Shown here: in pieces, positions 46,069 to 57,700 of the stretch
Position numbering within the stretch: position 1 is the stretch's first letter
Layout of the letters: each line of letters begins with the position of its first letter
Assembly: GCA_009193035.1 (NCBI GenBank)
Contig: SWDT01000124.1
Span: forward strand, 186,001 to 250,000
Length of the DNA: 64,000 nt
From: Halicephalobus mephisto
Lineage: Eukaryota; Nematoda; Chromadorea; Rhabditida; Panagrolaimidae
Direction of reading: 5' to 3'
Notes under the pieces: model-generated
What the model saw: the letters and a program-made list of their open reading frames with translations, nothing else
What the model was told of the DNA's origin: nothing
Database searches by the model: none
Translations under genes and position numbers: made by a program

Positions 46069-47110
46069 GAATATGTTATTTCGGTAGCTGGTCTGTCATC
46101 ATTGATTTTCCGTTAATTTGTGTCCGAAAAGTTATGTTTCTGGACTTTGTGCTTATATATTCTATTTGAGTAGGAAAAACAAGAACGATAGCACATAAAC
46201 TATAAACTACTAACTTCTCTGATGACCTAAAGGTGGACACTTTGGAAGAATCATCAATTTTATAATGTTAATGATATGCAAAGAAAATAATTCTTTTGGA
46301 ATCCAGAAAACAGAAAAAAATTGATCAATTCTGCTATTCAAATTACCAACCAATATCATTTCGATAGCATTAACATTGAATGGCAATATTATGCACTGGA
46401 TATCAAGGTAGATTTCGCGTTATTCGTAAAGGAATTGAAAACCGTTGTTGTGAAAAAATCAGTCACTCTCTGTTACATCCCGAAAAATTGCTCAATTTTA
46501 TATATGATGTACCTGCATTGGGTGCATTAGTGAATTTTATTAATTTAAGAGCTTACAACCTCTTGTCACGCTTAAAACGTAGAGTTCAGCATCATAGTCC
46601 CTTATATTCCCATTAAAACGTCCCTGATGACTGGAACACAGCTTTCGGTCTTAATTACTAAGCAGAAAAATAAATGCTAAACAGAAAAATTCTGACGGGG
46701 ATTCCTACGTATGGAGGAGGATGAAAGCTTATTTTCAAATTTACAAGCTTGAAAAAGATTTGGGAATGACACTATGAAAATACTGTATTGTAAGTGAAAT
46801 TGACATGTCTTCTCACTTAACTAGTCCTGTACGGGTAATAGCTCCTCAGTTTATTCGAATAATCCAACAACACAAAACTAATTAACTATAATATTTGATG
46901 ATGCAGTGTCGTTATTCATTTTCCCGCTTTCCGCAACACGTATATTGTCAGCAATAATCTCTGGTATGGATACAACGATGCTGAATCTATCAAAGTAAAG
47001 ATGGAATGAATCAAAGAAAATGGATTTCTAAGAGCGTTATCTTGACTTTAGATTGTGAAAATTTCAACAAAATGCACGAGGAAAAGGAAAAAAATTTTAA
47101 CCAAAGCAAT
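46069..47110 (+). pseudogene. Chitinase-like (GH18) pseudogene
   Basis: Scattered frames keep the landmarks of glycoside hydrolase family 18 in the right order. ICYFGSWSVI (about 46074) resembles the first barrel strand. FDSINIEWQYYALD...FALFVKELK (46360-46440) is the DGxDxDWE strand with the catalytic region changed: the Asp positions are Ser/Asn and the motif reads SINIEWQ. In another frame, IYDVPALGALVNFINLRAYN followed by HHSPLYSH (46500-46616) is the strand-6 region. LWYGYNDAESIKVKME, a stop, then IKENGFLRA (46955-47035) is the C-terminal strand. There is a frame change near 46480-46500, and several in-frame stops. It resembles worm 'chil' type genes. It lies between receptors B and C. 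Confidence 0.75.
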
Positions 47111-47774
47111 TAAGAAATATTTAGGAGATTCAGACATCGATGCGGTTGAAGGTAATTCTTGAAAAACTATGTTGAAGATTTATAAATCAATTTCAGTATT
47201 TTTGTGCTTACGAAAGAAACGTTTTAATCTAGAGTTATACACGTTTCTACAAGTACCTGCACGGCCATGCTAACCATATTTATTGTCTTCTCAGAGAAGA
47301 ATTCGACGAAAAATCATTGTCTTGTGTTTCTGCCTACGATTGTTCTCGAAAAAGTAGCACTAAATGATTAGTCATTATTGAATTTTTTCATGTAATTTGA
47401 TATTGACATATTTATGTCATGTGTTTTGAGTAAATGTATTAATCACAGCTAATGATATATTGCATACGATTTAATTATAAATTTCTATCATCAATTAAAG
47501 TTTTCTAACTGAAATATAGCATGTAAACTCAATATTTAGAATAGCTTTTATGGTTTGAAAACTGAAAAAAGTCAATTTCTGGAAATGAATTCCAAACGTT
47601 TTTGTAAAAATAATAAAAAGAATTGGCTCTAGGAAGATCAAAAACCATCATCAATTTTATGTAATCTTTATGACGATTGAATTAAGGCAAATTTAAGACA
47701 GATTATAGATCTATTTTCCATTTAGATTTATAGTCTAATTTTTCCTTAAAACTAAGTCTAACCTTGTGACAGGT
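47111..47774. other. Spacer between the GH18 pseudogene and receptor C
   Basis: AT-rich with no supported gene. Bases 47150-47370 are slightly more balanced and may be more chitinase-gene debris. Confidence 0.35.
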
Positions 47775-47951
47775 ACCAATAAAGTAGTAATAAACTGAAT
47801 TAATTCTTAACCACATAAAGCACACGTAGTTAAGCATCAGAGTATTTCTCTATAAATACAACGATAACTGCATTGAGTCAGGAGACTTAGAACAAATTCT
47901 TTTACTCTTGCCTCATATTTCTACTAACCTCAACCTATACCGGCTGGTAAA

Positions 47952-49007
47952 ATGTCCGATTACGAAACCAAAAATCTGAATCTATTTCATTCTCCCGCAT
48001 TTTTTACAAGGACCTTATGTTATATAATGGGAGTTTTTGGACTAATCTTGGATGGTTCTTACGCCATATTTCTTTTTAATGAGTTCAGGTACTCTAAATC
48101 TCCTTTGAGATCTCCTTTTTTCATAATGCTCTCTATTGGACTTGTGGTTATTATATTAACACTTTTTGTCAAAATATTCCTCATTGAGGATCAATTTTCG
48201 TCAGAAATTACTTGGAAAACTATCACATTTAGTATTCTTCAATGGTTTTCACAGAATGGGTTGGGATTATGGATATTTGTTTTGGGCTGTAATAGATGCA
48301 CTGCTTTGGTTTCACCAAAAAAGCATGATAGGGTTAGTTATCAGATTACGAACATATTATTCCTTTTATTCAGTCACTGTCAGATAGATGATTATGAAAT
48401 GAATATCATCTTAATGAAAATAGGAAGTCAAAAAACTGAATTTTTCTCACAATTCTCATTTCAGATTTGGGCCCCACTTCCTCTCACCATGATCATCATC
48501 TTCATGTGTCTCTTCCCCTTCATCATCAACGGTTACTACTGGTTTGACTCAGAATGTCGGTTCACCCCCTACTCCTTAATTAAGGACTGTACTTCTTTTC
48601 GGTTCATAAACACATTAGTCACATCAATAATCAACGTAATTTTCGGAATACTAACTTTTGGAATCATCACCTATGCTGTTATTTATTCAAGCAAACAGTT
48701 CACCAATTTAACTCCTGAAACACTTAGAGTTGAACGAAAGCTGGTTCTACAGACTTTTATCTCATCGAATTTCCTAATCTTACTCTATATAACAATATTT
48801 TTATCAAATTACTTTGAAAATGATCCAGAGACTTTTTCAATTCTCGAACCAGTGTATATGATATTTTTCTTTCTGCACCATTATCCTGGAGTCATCTCTA
48901 TCTTCTGTGTTTCTCCTACCTTTAGACAGCGATTTATGGGGTTCTACGGAATTACCAAGTGTGTTAATTATATTAAACCGAAAAGAGTGATTCAAGTTAG
49001 TGGATAA
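47952..49007 (+). CDS. 7TM chemoreceptor, Srg-superfamily-like (receptor C)
   Basis: Exons 47952-48332 and 48465-49007; 307 aa. It starts MSDYETKNLNLF and keeps the family landmarks: FRYSKSPLRSPFFIMLSIGL, VLGCNRCTALVSPKKHDR|IW, ECRFTPYSLIKDC, TNLTPETLRVERK, HHYPGVISIFCVSPTFRQRF. The tail is its own (ITKCVNYIKPKRVIQVSG). The 132-bp intron (48333-48464) is a multiple of three and has no stop, so unspliced RNA would encode a 351-residue protein with 44 extra residues after TM3. In A and B the intron is 127 bp and contains stops. The canonical gttagt/tttcag sites and homology support splicing. The polyA signal is at 49013-49018. It is more diverged from A and B than they are from each other overall. 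Confidence 0.85.
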   Translation: MSDYETKNLNLFHSPAFFTRTLCYIMGVFGLILDGSYAIFLFNEFRYSKSPLRSPFFIMLSIGLVVIILTLFVKIFLIEDQFSSEITWKTITFSILQWFSQNGLGLWIFVLGCNRCTALVSPKKHDRVSYQITNILFLLFSHCQIDDYEMNIILMKIGSQKTEFFSQFSFQIWAPLPLTMIIIFMCLFPFIINGYYWFDSECRFTPYSLIKDCTSFRFINTLVTSIINVIFGILTFGIITYAVIYSSKQFTNLTPETLRVERKLVLQTFISSNFLILLYITIFLSNYFENDPETFSILEPVYMIFFFLHHYPGVISIFCVSPTFRQRFMGFYGITKCVNYIKPKRVIQVSG

Positions 49008-49024
49008 ATACAATAAACTTTAAA

Positions 49025-51389
49025 ACATTTGAAAGAGGAATGCGTATTAGTTCTTTTAATTTTTTAACAATTTGTGAATAGCTTTGCAAAAATATGTATG
49101 ATCATTCATGAGGTTTTCTTTGGTTCTCTATAAATAATTTTCTGTTTGTTTGATTTTTTTTTAAGTTCTTATGGTTTTCGTGTTTTCCGAAAATATATCT
49201 GCTGGAGACGACAGTACTTTTGAGTATACCTGTTCTATAGTTAATTTTCAGTGTTGTGCTGTTCTTACTTCCATTTTTCGTCTTATTCTTGGTTTACTGT
49301 GAGTATAATTTAATATATTTGAAAGAAAATGTCAATGTTGTTTGTTTAAAAAAATATGATGTAACCAGAATTTTCAGTGTTCCAAAGAATACAGTTTCGA
49401 AATAGATTAAACATCTTAATTCATCATAATAATTTGCAAAACCAAGGGAAATCTCAAAAGCTGTTGATCTTAGGATAAAAACGACTTCCTGAGTTAAGAC
49501 ACAGATAGTAGCTCTATATATTAAAAAGAAAATCCTCGATCCGAACGTTGATTTTGCTATTGAGCAATAAAACATATAGTAGTTAGAATCGATTTCTATG
49601 GTTGTCACAGAATCACAAAACTCCTGATTTTCCGTTGGAATTAAAATGTGAGATTTGATTCGATTTGAGAAGATAGTCTCTGGTCGTTTGAAATGTAGAC
49701 AAAGAATCTCTGGATAGATATATCGGCCATGTATTTATTGAATGAATCCACTGAGCTGGATGTGCTGACGGTGCAATATTCACTGCAAAGCGTTAAATCC
49801 TAAGAATCAGATATAATAATGACATTCTTGTAGTTTCATTAAAATTTTCGAATGTTAGATCACTAGTGAAAATTCACCATATACTGAATTAGTTCAAATA
49901 TATAAGGATCTTAGCAGCTTGTGTAACGAAATTCTTAAGACAATCGAAGGCTCAGATGGCAAATTCAATATAAGCACAACTTCATACAAGATTCTTTCTA
50001 GCATAATCATTGTATTTTTACCAAAAAAATCTTTGCCTTAATCACTAATATTTGAATTTAAACTTATTAATGGAGAAGAACTTAATTCTTAAGAACATAG
50101 AAATGCTTTGATATTCATTTGAACCGTTAAATAATATCTGAAATTTGGATCTAGTTCATTCATGATACCGTAAGCTCCAATAAACGAGAGAATCTTTAAT
50201 GCTGGAGATTTGTGGTTCTTCTCGGAACTTCATTGCTCCACATCTGTCTACAGTAGTTTTCGAATAGTTATTTGAGAGTTAATATGCTTTATGAATGTTC
50301 AATAATGATAATTTGTAAAGATTCCAAATAATTATTTCTAATGACTATTGATTTTTGTTATAAAAATACAAAAAATTGTAACGATTTATTTCGTTGTTAT
50401 TTCTATTTTCCTAGTTTCTCTTTCTCATTATTATGGAAGGATGAATGGATGTCGACGAAGAAGGATGCAAAGTAAACTGTTAAATTGAGAACTAATATTG
50501 AATGGTGCGAGTTATGATCGCCATCATCGCTCTTGGGATTATATAAGTTTTGTATCTTAGATTAAAAGCATCAAATCAGAAGACAAGCTCTGAGATCTGT
50601 TTAAATATTTAGAATCTTATGAATTATATGGATTATGTTACAAAAGTAAGCAAGGGTCGAGGTATTGGGAGGATATAAGAGAATTATCTTCGTTTATAGA
50701 GATACTTTATTCTTCTTAAAAGCCTAGTCTATTGAAATCTGGTGACTTTTATTATTCTTCAGGAATCCAAGTATAGATTATTTTTCCATTACTGTTTGTT
50801 CATCAAAATGCAATTTTTTTACAAATTTCAAATGATTGAACACAGCTGTTTTATTTAAAAAACAGAAATAATCAATTTTATATTTATCAAAGATATTTTT
50901 GATTCTTCTTTGGAATCTAAAAAATCAACATCTAGCAAATCTCTAAAAATCGATGCAAAAGCGTACTAGGAACAATTTTAATGTTTATGTGATATCTCAC
51001 TCAGTTGTGGTCACTAAATGTTTTAAAATTCATAATCAAAATCAGAAATTATTCATCAAGTTCAGTTTACAGTTTTATTCGGTTTGAGAAATAACACCAC
51101 GATAAGACAACTTTTTTTCTCCAACCAACGTTACCAATCAATTTATAAACCTATTACTTATTAAAGTTAAATATCATTTGGCCTCTCGGCATTCTATAAG
51201 CTCTGCCAAAACTCAATTTCCAGCCCACCATATGTTTCTTTAATGTTAGTTTTCACCTTTCTTATGTATTCAGAACAAGAAGAAATTTACATCGAAGAAT
51301 GTATTATGAATTTCCGGAGATGCAGAATTACTAAATATTATGATTTTCTTTAATAAAACTAAACTGCCATCAAGTATTAAATTCCAAAA
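49025..51389. other. 2.4-kb spacer, no supported gene
   Basis: The only long frame is minus 49294-49608 (104 codons, hydrophobic in parts), with no recognised family and no splice partners. The sequence is more complex than the intron DNA elsewhere and may hold decayed receptor or other gene remains. No repeats of the families in this window and no RNA gene were seen. Confidence 0.35.
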
Positions 51390-53310
51390 ATGACGTTTCT
51401 GTGGTTGTCATTGTCGTTCTTCGTACAGTATCTGGTGATTTTAGGATGCCACTTTTACTCTATTTATCGGTTTTCGAATATACTTATCCGATATGTGGTG
51501 AAGAAGGCGTGTAATTCCATAGATTTGACTCCTATGATGATACTCTATATGCAGGTTGGTTTTGCAGTTTCTAAAATGGGATAGAGTGGATAAAGGTAGA
51601 AATGAATTTTTCTCCAAATTAGTTTACTGCCGACGAGGAGAATGAAAAGGACACGGTCTCAAAACAAATTAACTTTCAGGAATGACGAATTTTATAACAA
51701 AGTTAATTTACTAGTTTCCTGGTCTCAACGTGGCCTTTTCAGGATTTAGACAAGTTTTCAACAGTTACTTTAATGATAGTAGGATAAGTAACAATAATGC
51801 AATTGCTGGGAATTTTAAACATTATTCATTTTTGGAGGTGAATGCGATTTATTTTTTTATATTTGAAAATTGTACTTAGGATTATTACCCTAATTTCGGG
51901 AGCATTTAGACAATTATCAAAAAATGTAAAAATTAAATCATCAAAAGCCATATAAAGTACTTCTGGAATAAAAACTGTAAATTACATTAAAAAAGCACAA
52001 AATAAATAATATATATTCGGTCTCATTTTTTGTCAGGATATGCTGCAAAAATACACAAACCAGTAGCTAAAAAGTCTTGTATAGGTTTTAAACAAAACTT
52101 TCGCGACTTGTCTTTTTGATATTATATGTTCATTCTAGAATACAAAGCTAATATAATCCCGGGAGTAGTGATGGCGATCATAACTTGTACCGTTCAGATT
52201 TTGTAATTATCAAACTAGACAATGATAGTTGCTTGTTTCAGTCGGGACTCCTCTTTGCTACCTTCAGTATAATCCACACAGTCTACATGCTTCTCTACTG
52301 GCATCCAAGTCAAGTAATCTACAACTCCTATGTCCTCTACTGGACAGCTCTGCCGATCATGCTTATGTTGCCGGTCGTCCCCACTGCCGTCTTTTTCATC
52401 TCTGTCGATAGATGTCTAATTTTGCTTCTCCCGACGTATTATGTCAAGTACAAAATGGTCCTATTTGCCAGAGGAGCTTGTATTTCCATGTTATTAGTCA
52501 TGATATTCATGATAGTAATCGAGATTGCTCCTAGCTTGCCTTCGAATAGTTCCACCAATCATAGAAGTGTTGAATGTTTATTTGCGGATTCTGGGTTCAT
52601 TCCTGATTTCTATATTCATCTAAGATGGGGATTAGCTGTGATGAATATGGCTTTGGGCATTGTTTTCTTGATCATGATGAAGAAAAGAACAAAAAAAAAT
52701 CACAATGTTTTTCAAAATAAAAAAATGGTAAGTTTGTAAATTTTAATAAAAATCGAAAATGATTAACTTGATTACAACGATGATAACTTAATAATTAACA
52801 TGGAAAATTTTAAATTCTAATAATTTATTTCTGAAAAATAATTTTTTATAATGAAAATTGAAAATTTCCACTTTCATCAACATTGGTTTTTTAATTACTT
52901 TTCAGAAATAAATTTCGAAATTCTGTTAATTTTTAAATTTTTTTACTTTTTTAAATTTTTGTTTTATCAAGATTTTTTCAGCGATATCGACTTGTTGCTC
53001 AGACGATAGTTTGTTACTTTGTTTTGGATTTCCTGCCACATTTTGGAAATTACATCACTTTTGTGGCGAGTTAATTGGAAAAACTGCAATATGATGATTT
53101 TAAATTCCAGGTGTCAGGAGTGCTGCTTTCAGATTACTCACCTTATAGCCAGCTCGGCAGTGTTCTCGATATTGCTCTGTGCTCACATGCTTATTGGACA
53201 ACATTTAAATCAATTGAAAATTCAGAAAAAGTAACTCAGTTAATCTACAGTATTAGCCACCAAATGAGAAGAAACAGTTTCTTAATGGTGAACAACAGTA
53301 TTGCCAAGGT
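51390..53310 (+). pseudogene. Broken 7TM chemoreceptor of a second family (receptor F)
   Basis: Exons 51390-51554, 52242-52727 and 52982-53310 join in phase 0. Exon 1 gives TM1 and KKACNSIDLTPMMILYMQ. Exon 2 gives TM2-TM5 with FFISVDRCLILLLPTYY, a DRY-like 'DRC' after TM3. Exon 3 gives TM6 (RYRLVAQTIVCYFVLDFLPH) and TM7 (SPYSQLGSVLDIALCSHAYW). One in-frame TAA at 53072-53074 interrupts exon 3 just after TM6 (FVAS-stop-LEKLQYDD), where a Tyr codon would fit. The frame then continues for 93 codons. From about 53312 the sequence is a dispersed repeat, so the natural 3' end is missing or displaced. Family is unclear (Srbc-, Sre- or Srxa-like); it is not of the D/E/A/B/C type. Confidence 0.65.
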
Positions 53311-53311
53311 A

Positions 53312-53626
53312 GGAGGATTTTTCTGGATTGTAGTTGTTGGGATAGGACTATACTAGAGGACCCGAAGAGATAGCCTGAATATCAGGGAGTATAGAATACT
53401 GTAGAGCAAAAATGAAATTCTCAGGGGTATTACGTTGGAACTTATGCAGATGTTGGGACAGAAACTAATAGAAAGAAAGGACCTAAAAAAGCCTGAATAT
53501 AAAAGACCCTAGAATACTGTAGGACAAGAGTAACTTTCGGTTGCCTATTGTGTAGGATATGTACATTGTCTGTACCTTATTTGTTAAGCAAAGATTTCCA
53601 GTATTCTTCTTTTTCCTCATCTTAAT
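53312..53626 (-). repeat. 118-128-bp tandem repeat family, copy 3 (inverted)
   Basis: Read on the minus strand it has the same block order as 61401-61825: aagatgaggaaaaagaagaa, 'aacaaataaggtacagacaa', then units with cctacagtattctaggg and 'ctacagtattctatactccc', ending 'ccaacaactacaatccag'. The minus ORF 53483-53713 and the plus ORF 61374-61583 encode the same peptide (KKKNTGNLCLTNKVQTMYIS...) because both read this repeat. It forms the 3' boundary of broken receptor F. Confidence 0.75.
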
Positions 53627-53877
53627 AAACTTATTATAGAAAAACTTCAATTTTAGATTCAAAAAAATTTTCCGAAATCTATTTAAAAAAAAATTTTTTT
53701 TGAATTCATTCATATGAAAAAAATTCCGTTTTTAGACTAGTTTTTATAAAAAGAAAATTCACTTTCAGCCTTGTCTATCTAGACAATTTAGTTTTAAAAT
53801 TCACCTGTTTTAAAAGAAATGTCACTTAGATCAAACTTCAATTTACAATAATTCCAAAACTGAAAAAATATTCTCTG
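53627..53877. other. AT-rich spacer between two repeats
   Basis: No gene or further repeat was recognised. Confidence 0.3.
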
Positions 53878-54362
53878 CACATAAAAAAGGGTATATGCTA
53901 TGCAATAGATCTGTACATTAAAACGATTCTAATTTGTCAGATACATTATATTTTATATATCGGTACATTCAAATAATACACATATATTGTACTCAAATTA
54001 TGTGCCGGTACATTAGAATTACTCTTTGTATATACTACATACTATATAATATACAATATATATCATATAATATATCGATATATTCAAATGATTTTGATTT
54101 ATTGATACATCAAAATGGTTCTAATTTATAGAGTACATTATACTTTATATATCGATATGTTCAAGTAATACACATATATTGTACTCAAATTATGTGCCGA
54201 TACATTAGAATTACTTTTTGTATATAATATATAATATATCGATATATTCAAATGACTCTGATATATTAGAGACATTATATTTTATGTACCGATATATTGA
54301 ATATAATATCTTATACATTATGTTCAATTTACATACCAGTACAGTGGAGCTATTTTTTTGTG
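53878..54362. repeat. TATCGATA-rich element, copy 4
   Basis: It opens with gcacataaaaaagg and ends near tttttttgtgga, and has two internal rounds of 'attatattttatatatcg', 'caaataatacacatatattg' and 'tactcaaattatgtgccggt' about 200 bp apart. The plus ORF 53934-54131 is a by-product. Confidence 0.7.
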
Positions 54363-54720
54363 GATAGAAAATCACCTTTTGTGACTTTCATCACATGACT
54401 AGATCTTATTTGTCTTCGATAATCCCGTAACAAAACACGTTTTTTAAATATAATGAAATCGAATTTTCAGCACAAACCTTCTTGTGAGGTTCCTTCTACG
54501 GCCGTATGACGTGTACCTCGACGACTTTTTCCTTTCTCTGACGAACTTGATAACCACGGGTTTCTATGATTAATAATAAACAAAATAAATTATCCATGTC
54601 ATTCAAAAAAAGAGAAATCTTTAAAAGGATCATCTTGGGTCAAGTGGTTTTTCACCCTTTTGTGTGAATTTTTCTGGAACTATTCAAATATTTATTTTTC
54701 TCATTTTTGGATATGGCGGA

Positions 54721-54757
54721 TTTATTTCAGATTTAGTCGAAAAGTTTTGAAAGAAAC
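54721..54757 (+). promoter_or_regulatory. Putative trans-splice acceptor and leader of the MAM gene
   Basis: The acceptor tttatttcag ends at 54730, followed by a 27-bp leader and the ATG at 54758. A spliced-leader site is the simplest reading; an upstream non-coding exon is possible. Confidence 0.45.
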
Positions 54758-57700
54758 ATGTGGAATCCGATTGAGAAATTCGGAATTGTTTTTTTACTAA
54801 TTTGGGTTGTTGGTAAGTTCTGATTTCTTACTGTAGAATTAATAATTGTAAAAAATTAGAAAAATAAAAAACTTAATTTTTAAAACAATTTTATTTAAGA
54901 ATAATTTTTTATTTTAAATTCAAATCATGATTGATTTTTTAAAATATAAAAATTAAAAATTATTTTTCGAATATTTTTTTAAATTTTTTAGAAATATATT
55001 GAAATTGATAGAATTTTTTGAATTTAATAAATTCTGAAGTTTTCTAGAATCTTGATAGTTTTTAGAATTCAATCGAAAATTCCGAAATCTCCCTAAATTT
55101 AATAGAAATCTGAAATTAACATTTGGAACCAAAAATGCTATTTAAAAAAGATTCTCAAACTTTATATTAATACAAATTTACAATGATATTTTTCATTTTT
55201 ATAATAGTGTGATTTTCTGACTTTTTTAAATGTTTTATTTTTGAAGTATTTATATAAAAAATCCCAATTTTTGTTTTAATTTCAGATTCTTGTGCTCCTC
55301 CACTGGCCTACGGTGGGAGTCAAGATTACTTTTCGCAGATGTCTCCTCAAAATGCTCTGAAAATCTTCGGGGATCCTATCCAAGCCAACCAAGGTCCCAT
55401 TACTTTTGACAACAAGCAAATGTCCTCCATCAAGGACCCTGTGGATCTCTTCTGCTATGATTTCGATGAAAAATGCCGTTGGCGAAATATGGAAGGACTT
55501 TTGATTGATGAACTGGATTGGTTCCAAGGAAGTGGATTTCTTGACGAAAGTAAACTCAGACTCGCTACGGGAACCCAGAACTCTCCAGATGGCTATTACG
55601 GTATAGTGGCCACAGACAAAATCCACATTTCTTCTGACAAAGCAGTTTTGGTCAGTGACATTGTGGACTGTCAAATGGGACCTGCAGAACTGAGGTTCAT
55701 GTACTGGACGAGCCCCGATGTGAAAATTTATGTTTGCACCAAAACCACCGACAAGATTTACCCAAGTTACGATTATTGTTCTCCTGCCATCGAGACAGGA
55801 GATCCAGGACCGGCCTATGTGAGCATACCGGACTTGAGAAGAAAGCCATTCCAGGTAGGATATCTGAGGGAATTTTAAATAATAAAAAGTAATTAGTTTG
55901 TAAATAATTTCGTAACAGGACAAGAACTTTTTTAAACAAGATTTTACTGGACTTTTTAAAATCATTCAGAATCCAATGAAAAGTTATAAAATTTCGAGGA
56001 TTTAATTGAAGCTTTTAGTTTTTTAGAATTCTATAGGAACTTCTAGAATCCAATTGAAACTTCTGGATCAAACTTTTGAAGCTAAAAATTTCCAATTTTT
56101 AAAAGATTATGAAGGATCATTTGGAGACAATGTCATACTGACATCAATGTTTAATTTTTACAATAATATAACTACAGTAATAGATGATAAAATTTACAGA
56201 TTTTCATCAGAGCGGAGAACTTCGTGATGGAATCAAATAATCTCAAAGGAGGTTTCGCAATCATTGACAGTCTGGAATATTACGGTGATTTGTGTTCCAC
56301 TGGAGTTGGGTTCTTTGTAAGTTTTACTTTAAACGCACTATTTCGGAATTGTGTAATTTTTTAACTTTTTCATTAAAATCTAAAAATTTGAAAGTAAATA
56401 TTTTAAGAATTTCATCTTAATCCGAAGATTTTTACTTTTCTAATTTAACAGTAATATTACTGTAAATTTAATTTGCCTACAGTGGCGGTCCACTGGGATT
56501 CAGAACCAGGATAGGACGACAGTCAAATCAGGCGGGAACCCAACCCTGACTCTAGTCTGAAAAATATGGGTAAAAAAAAAAGAAGAAGATTACTGTAAAT
56601 TTAGTTAATTTGTATTGCAGAATAATGGAGTCGATTTCATACCTCTAACCGGTCCTTTCCATGATCAGGACACGAATATCTCCAACGTCGACTCCAATTC
56701 AGAATCCGCCAAACTTTCTCGTCCAATTTCCGTCGGGAAAGAAGAATTGATTCCTCTTGAGAAATCTTCTAATCCGACAATAACGGATCCAAATTCCCTT
56801 GATTTTGTACCTCTTGTTGCTCGTCAGAAACTTATACCTACTACTACTCCGCTTCCATTTACCACAGAAAAAACCAAATTTGTTCCGGTAAATTCCCAAG
56901 CTTGTAGAGTTCTAAATTGTACTTTCACCACCGAAGAATGCATGGATTACGTTAGAATCACCGACTGGGAAGTCACAACTGGTCCTGTCGGGAATCCAGC
57001 TACAGGAATCAGAGGCGATGCAAGTCTGCTACCGTACAACAAACTTGGGAGTTATGCTTACGTGTCTGGACCAAAGCTGTACTCGAGACTGAAGACAGAG
57101 CCTTTCGAAATTGAAAAAGAGGTCAATTTCATGTTTGCTTACTACAAAGTGTCTAAGAACGCCGAATTGAAAGTGGTAGCAAAGAAGGAAAGCAGCAGAA
57201 GTGAAGAAATTCTGTTCGAAGCGCCTGCAGCTACCATAAAATCGAAGAGATGGTTCAGAGAATCGAGAATTCTAACGATGGGAAGATACGATTATGTAAG
57301 TTCTCTTTGTCATGCATCATTATTAACATAAAGGGGATTCCAAGTACATACAAAAAATCGTCATTTTCGGTATGCGATAACAAATGCGAACAGTCACTAT
57401 TGCATTGTAATTTTCGGCAAAAGTGTCAAATATTTATGGAAACTTTAACAATTGTGTTATGGTTGTACGACAATGAGCATCTGTTATTAAATCAAAATTT
57501 ACGCTTTTTTGTGTGTATACATTAAAAATTATCACTTTTGCAGCCTAGTAACAAATCTGAATGTTACTGTTGTTTGTAATTTTGTAATAATTACCAACGA
57601 TGATAAAAACATAACACAATTGTTATGATTTTCACGAATCGTCTGATGCTTGTAACAAAAAATCACAACGCATTAGTTATGAAAAATCATATAACAAAAG

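Noticed and set aside
49294..49608. 104-codon minus-strand ORF, partly hydrophobic
   Set aside because: No recognised motif, no exons to join and no homologue in the window. It could be a receptor fragment but cannot be supported.
55282..55965. 227-codon minus-strand ORF
   Set aside because: It is the antisense shadow of MAM-gene exon 2, which has splice sites, phase and domain support on the plus strand.
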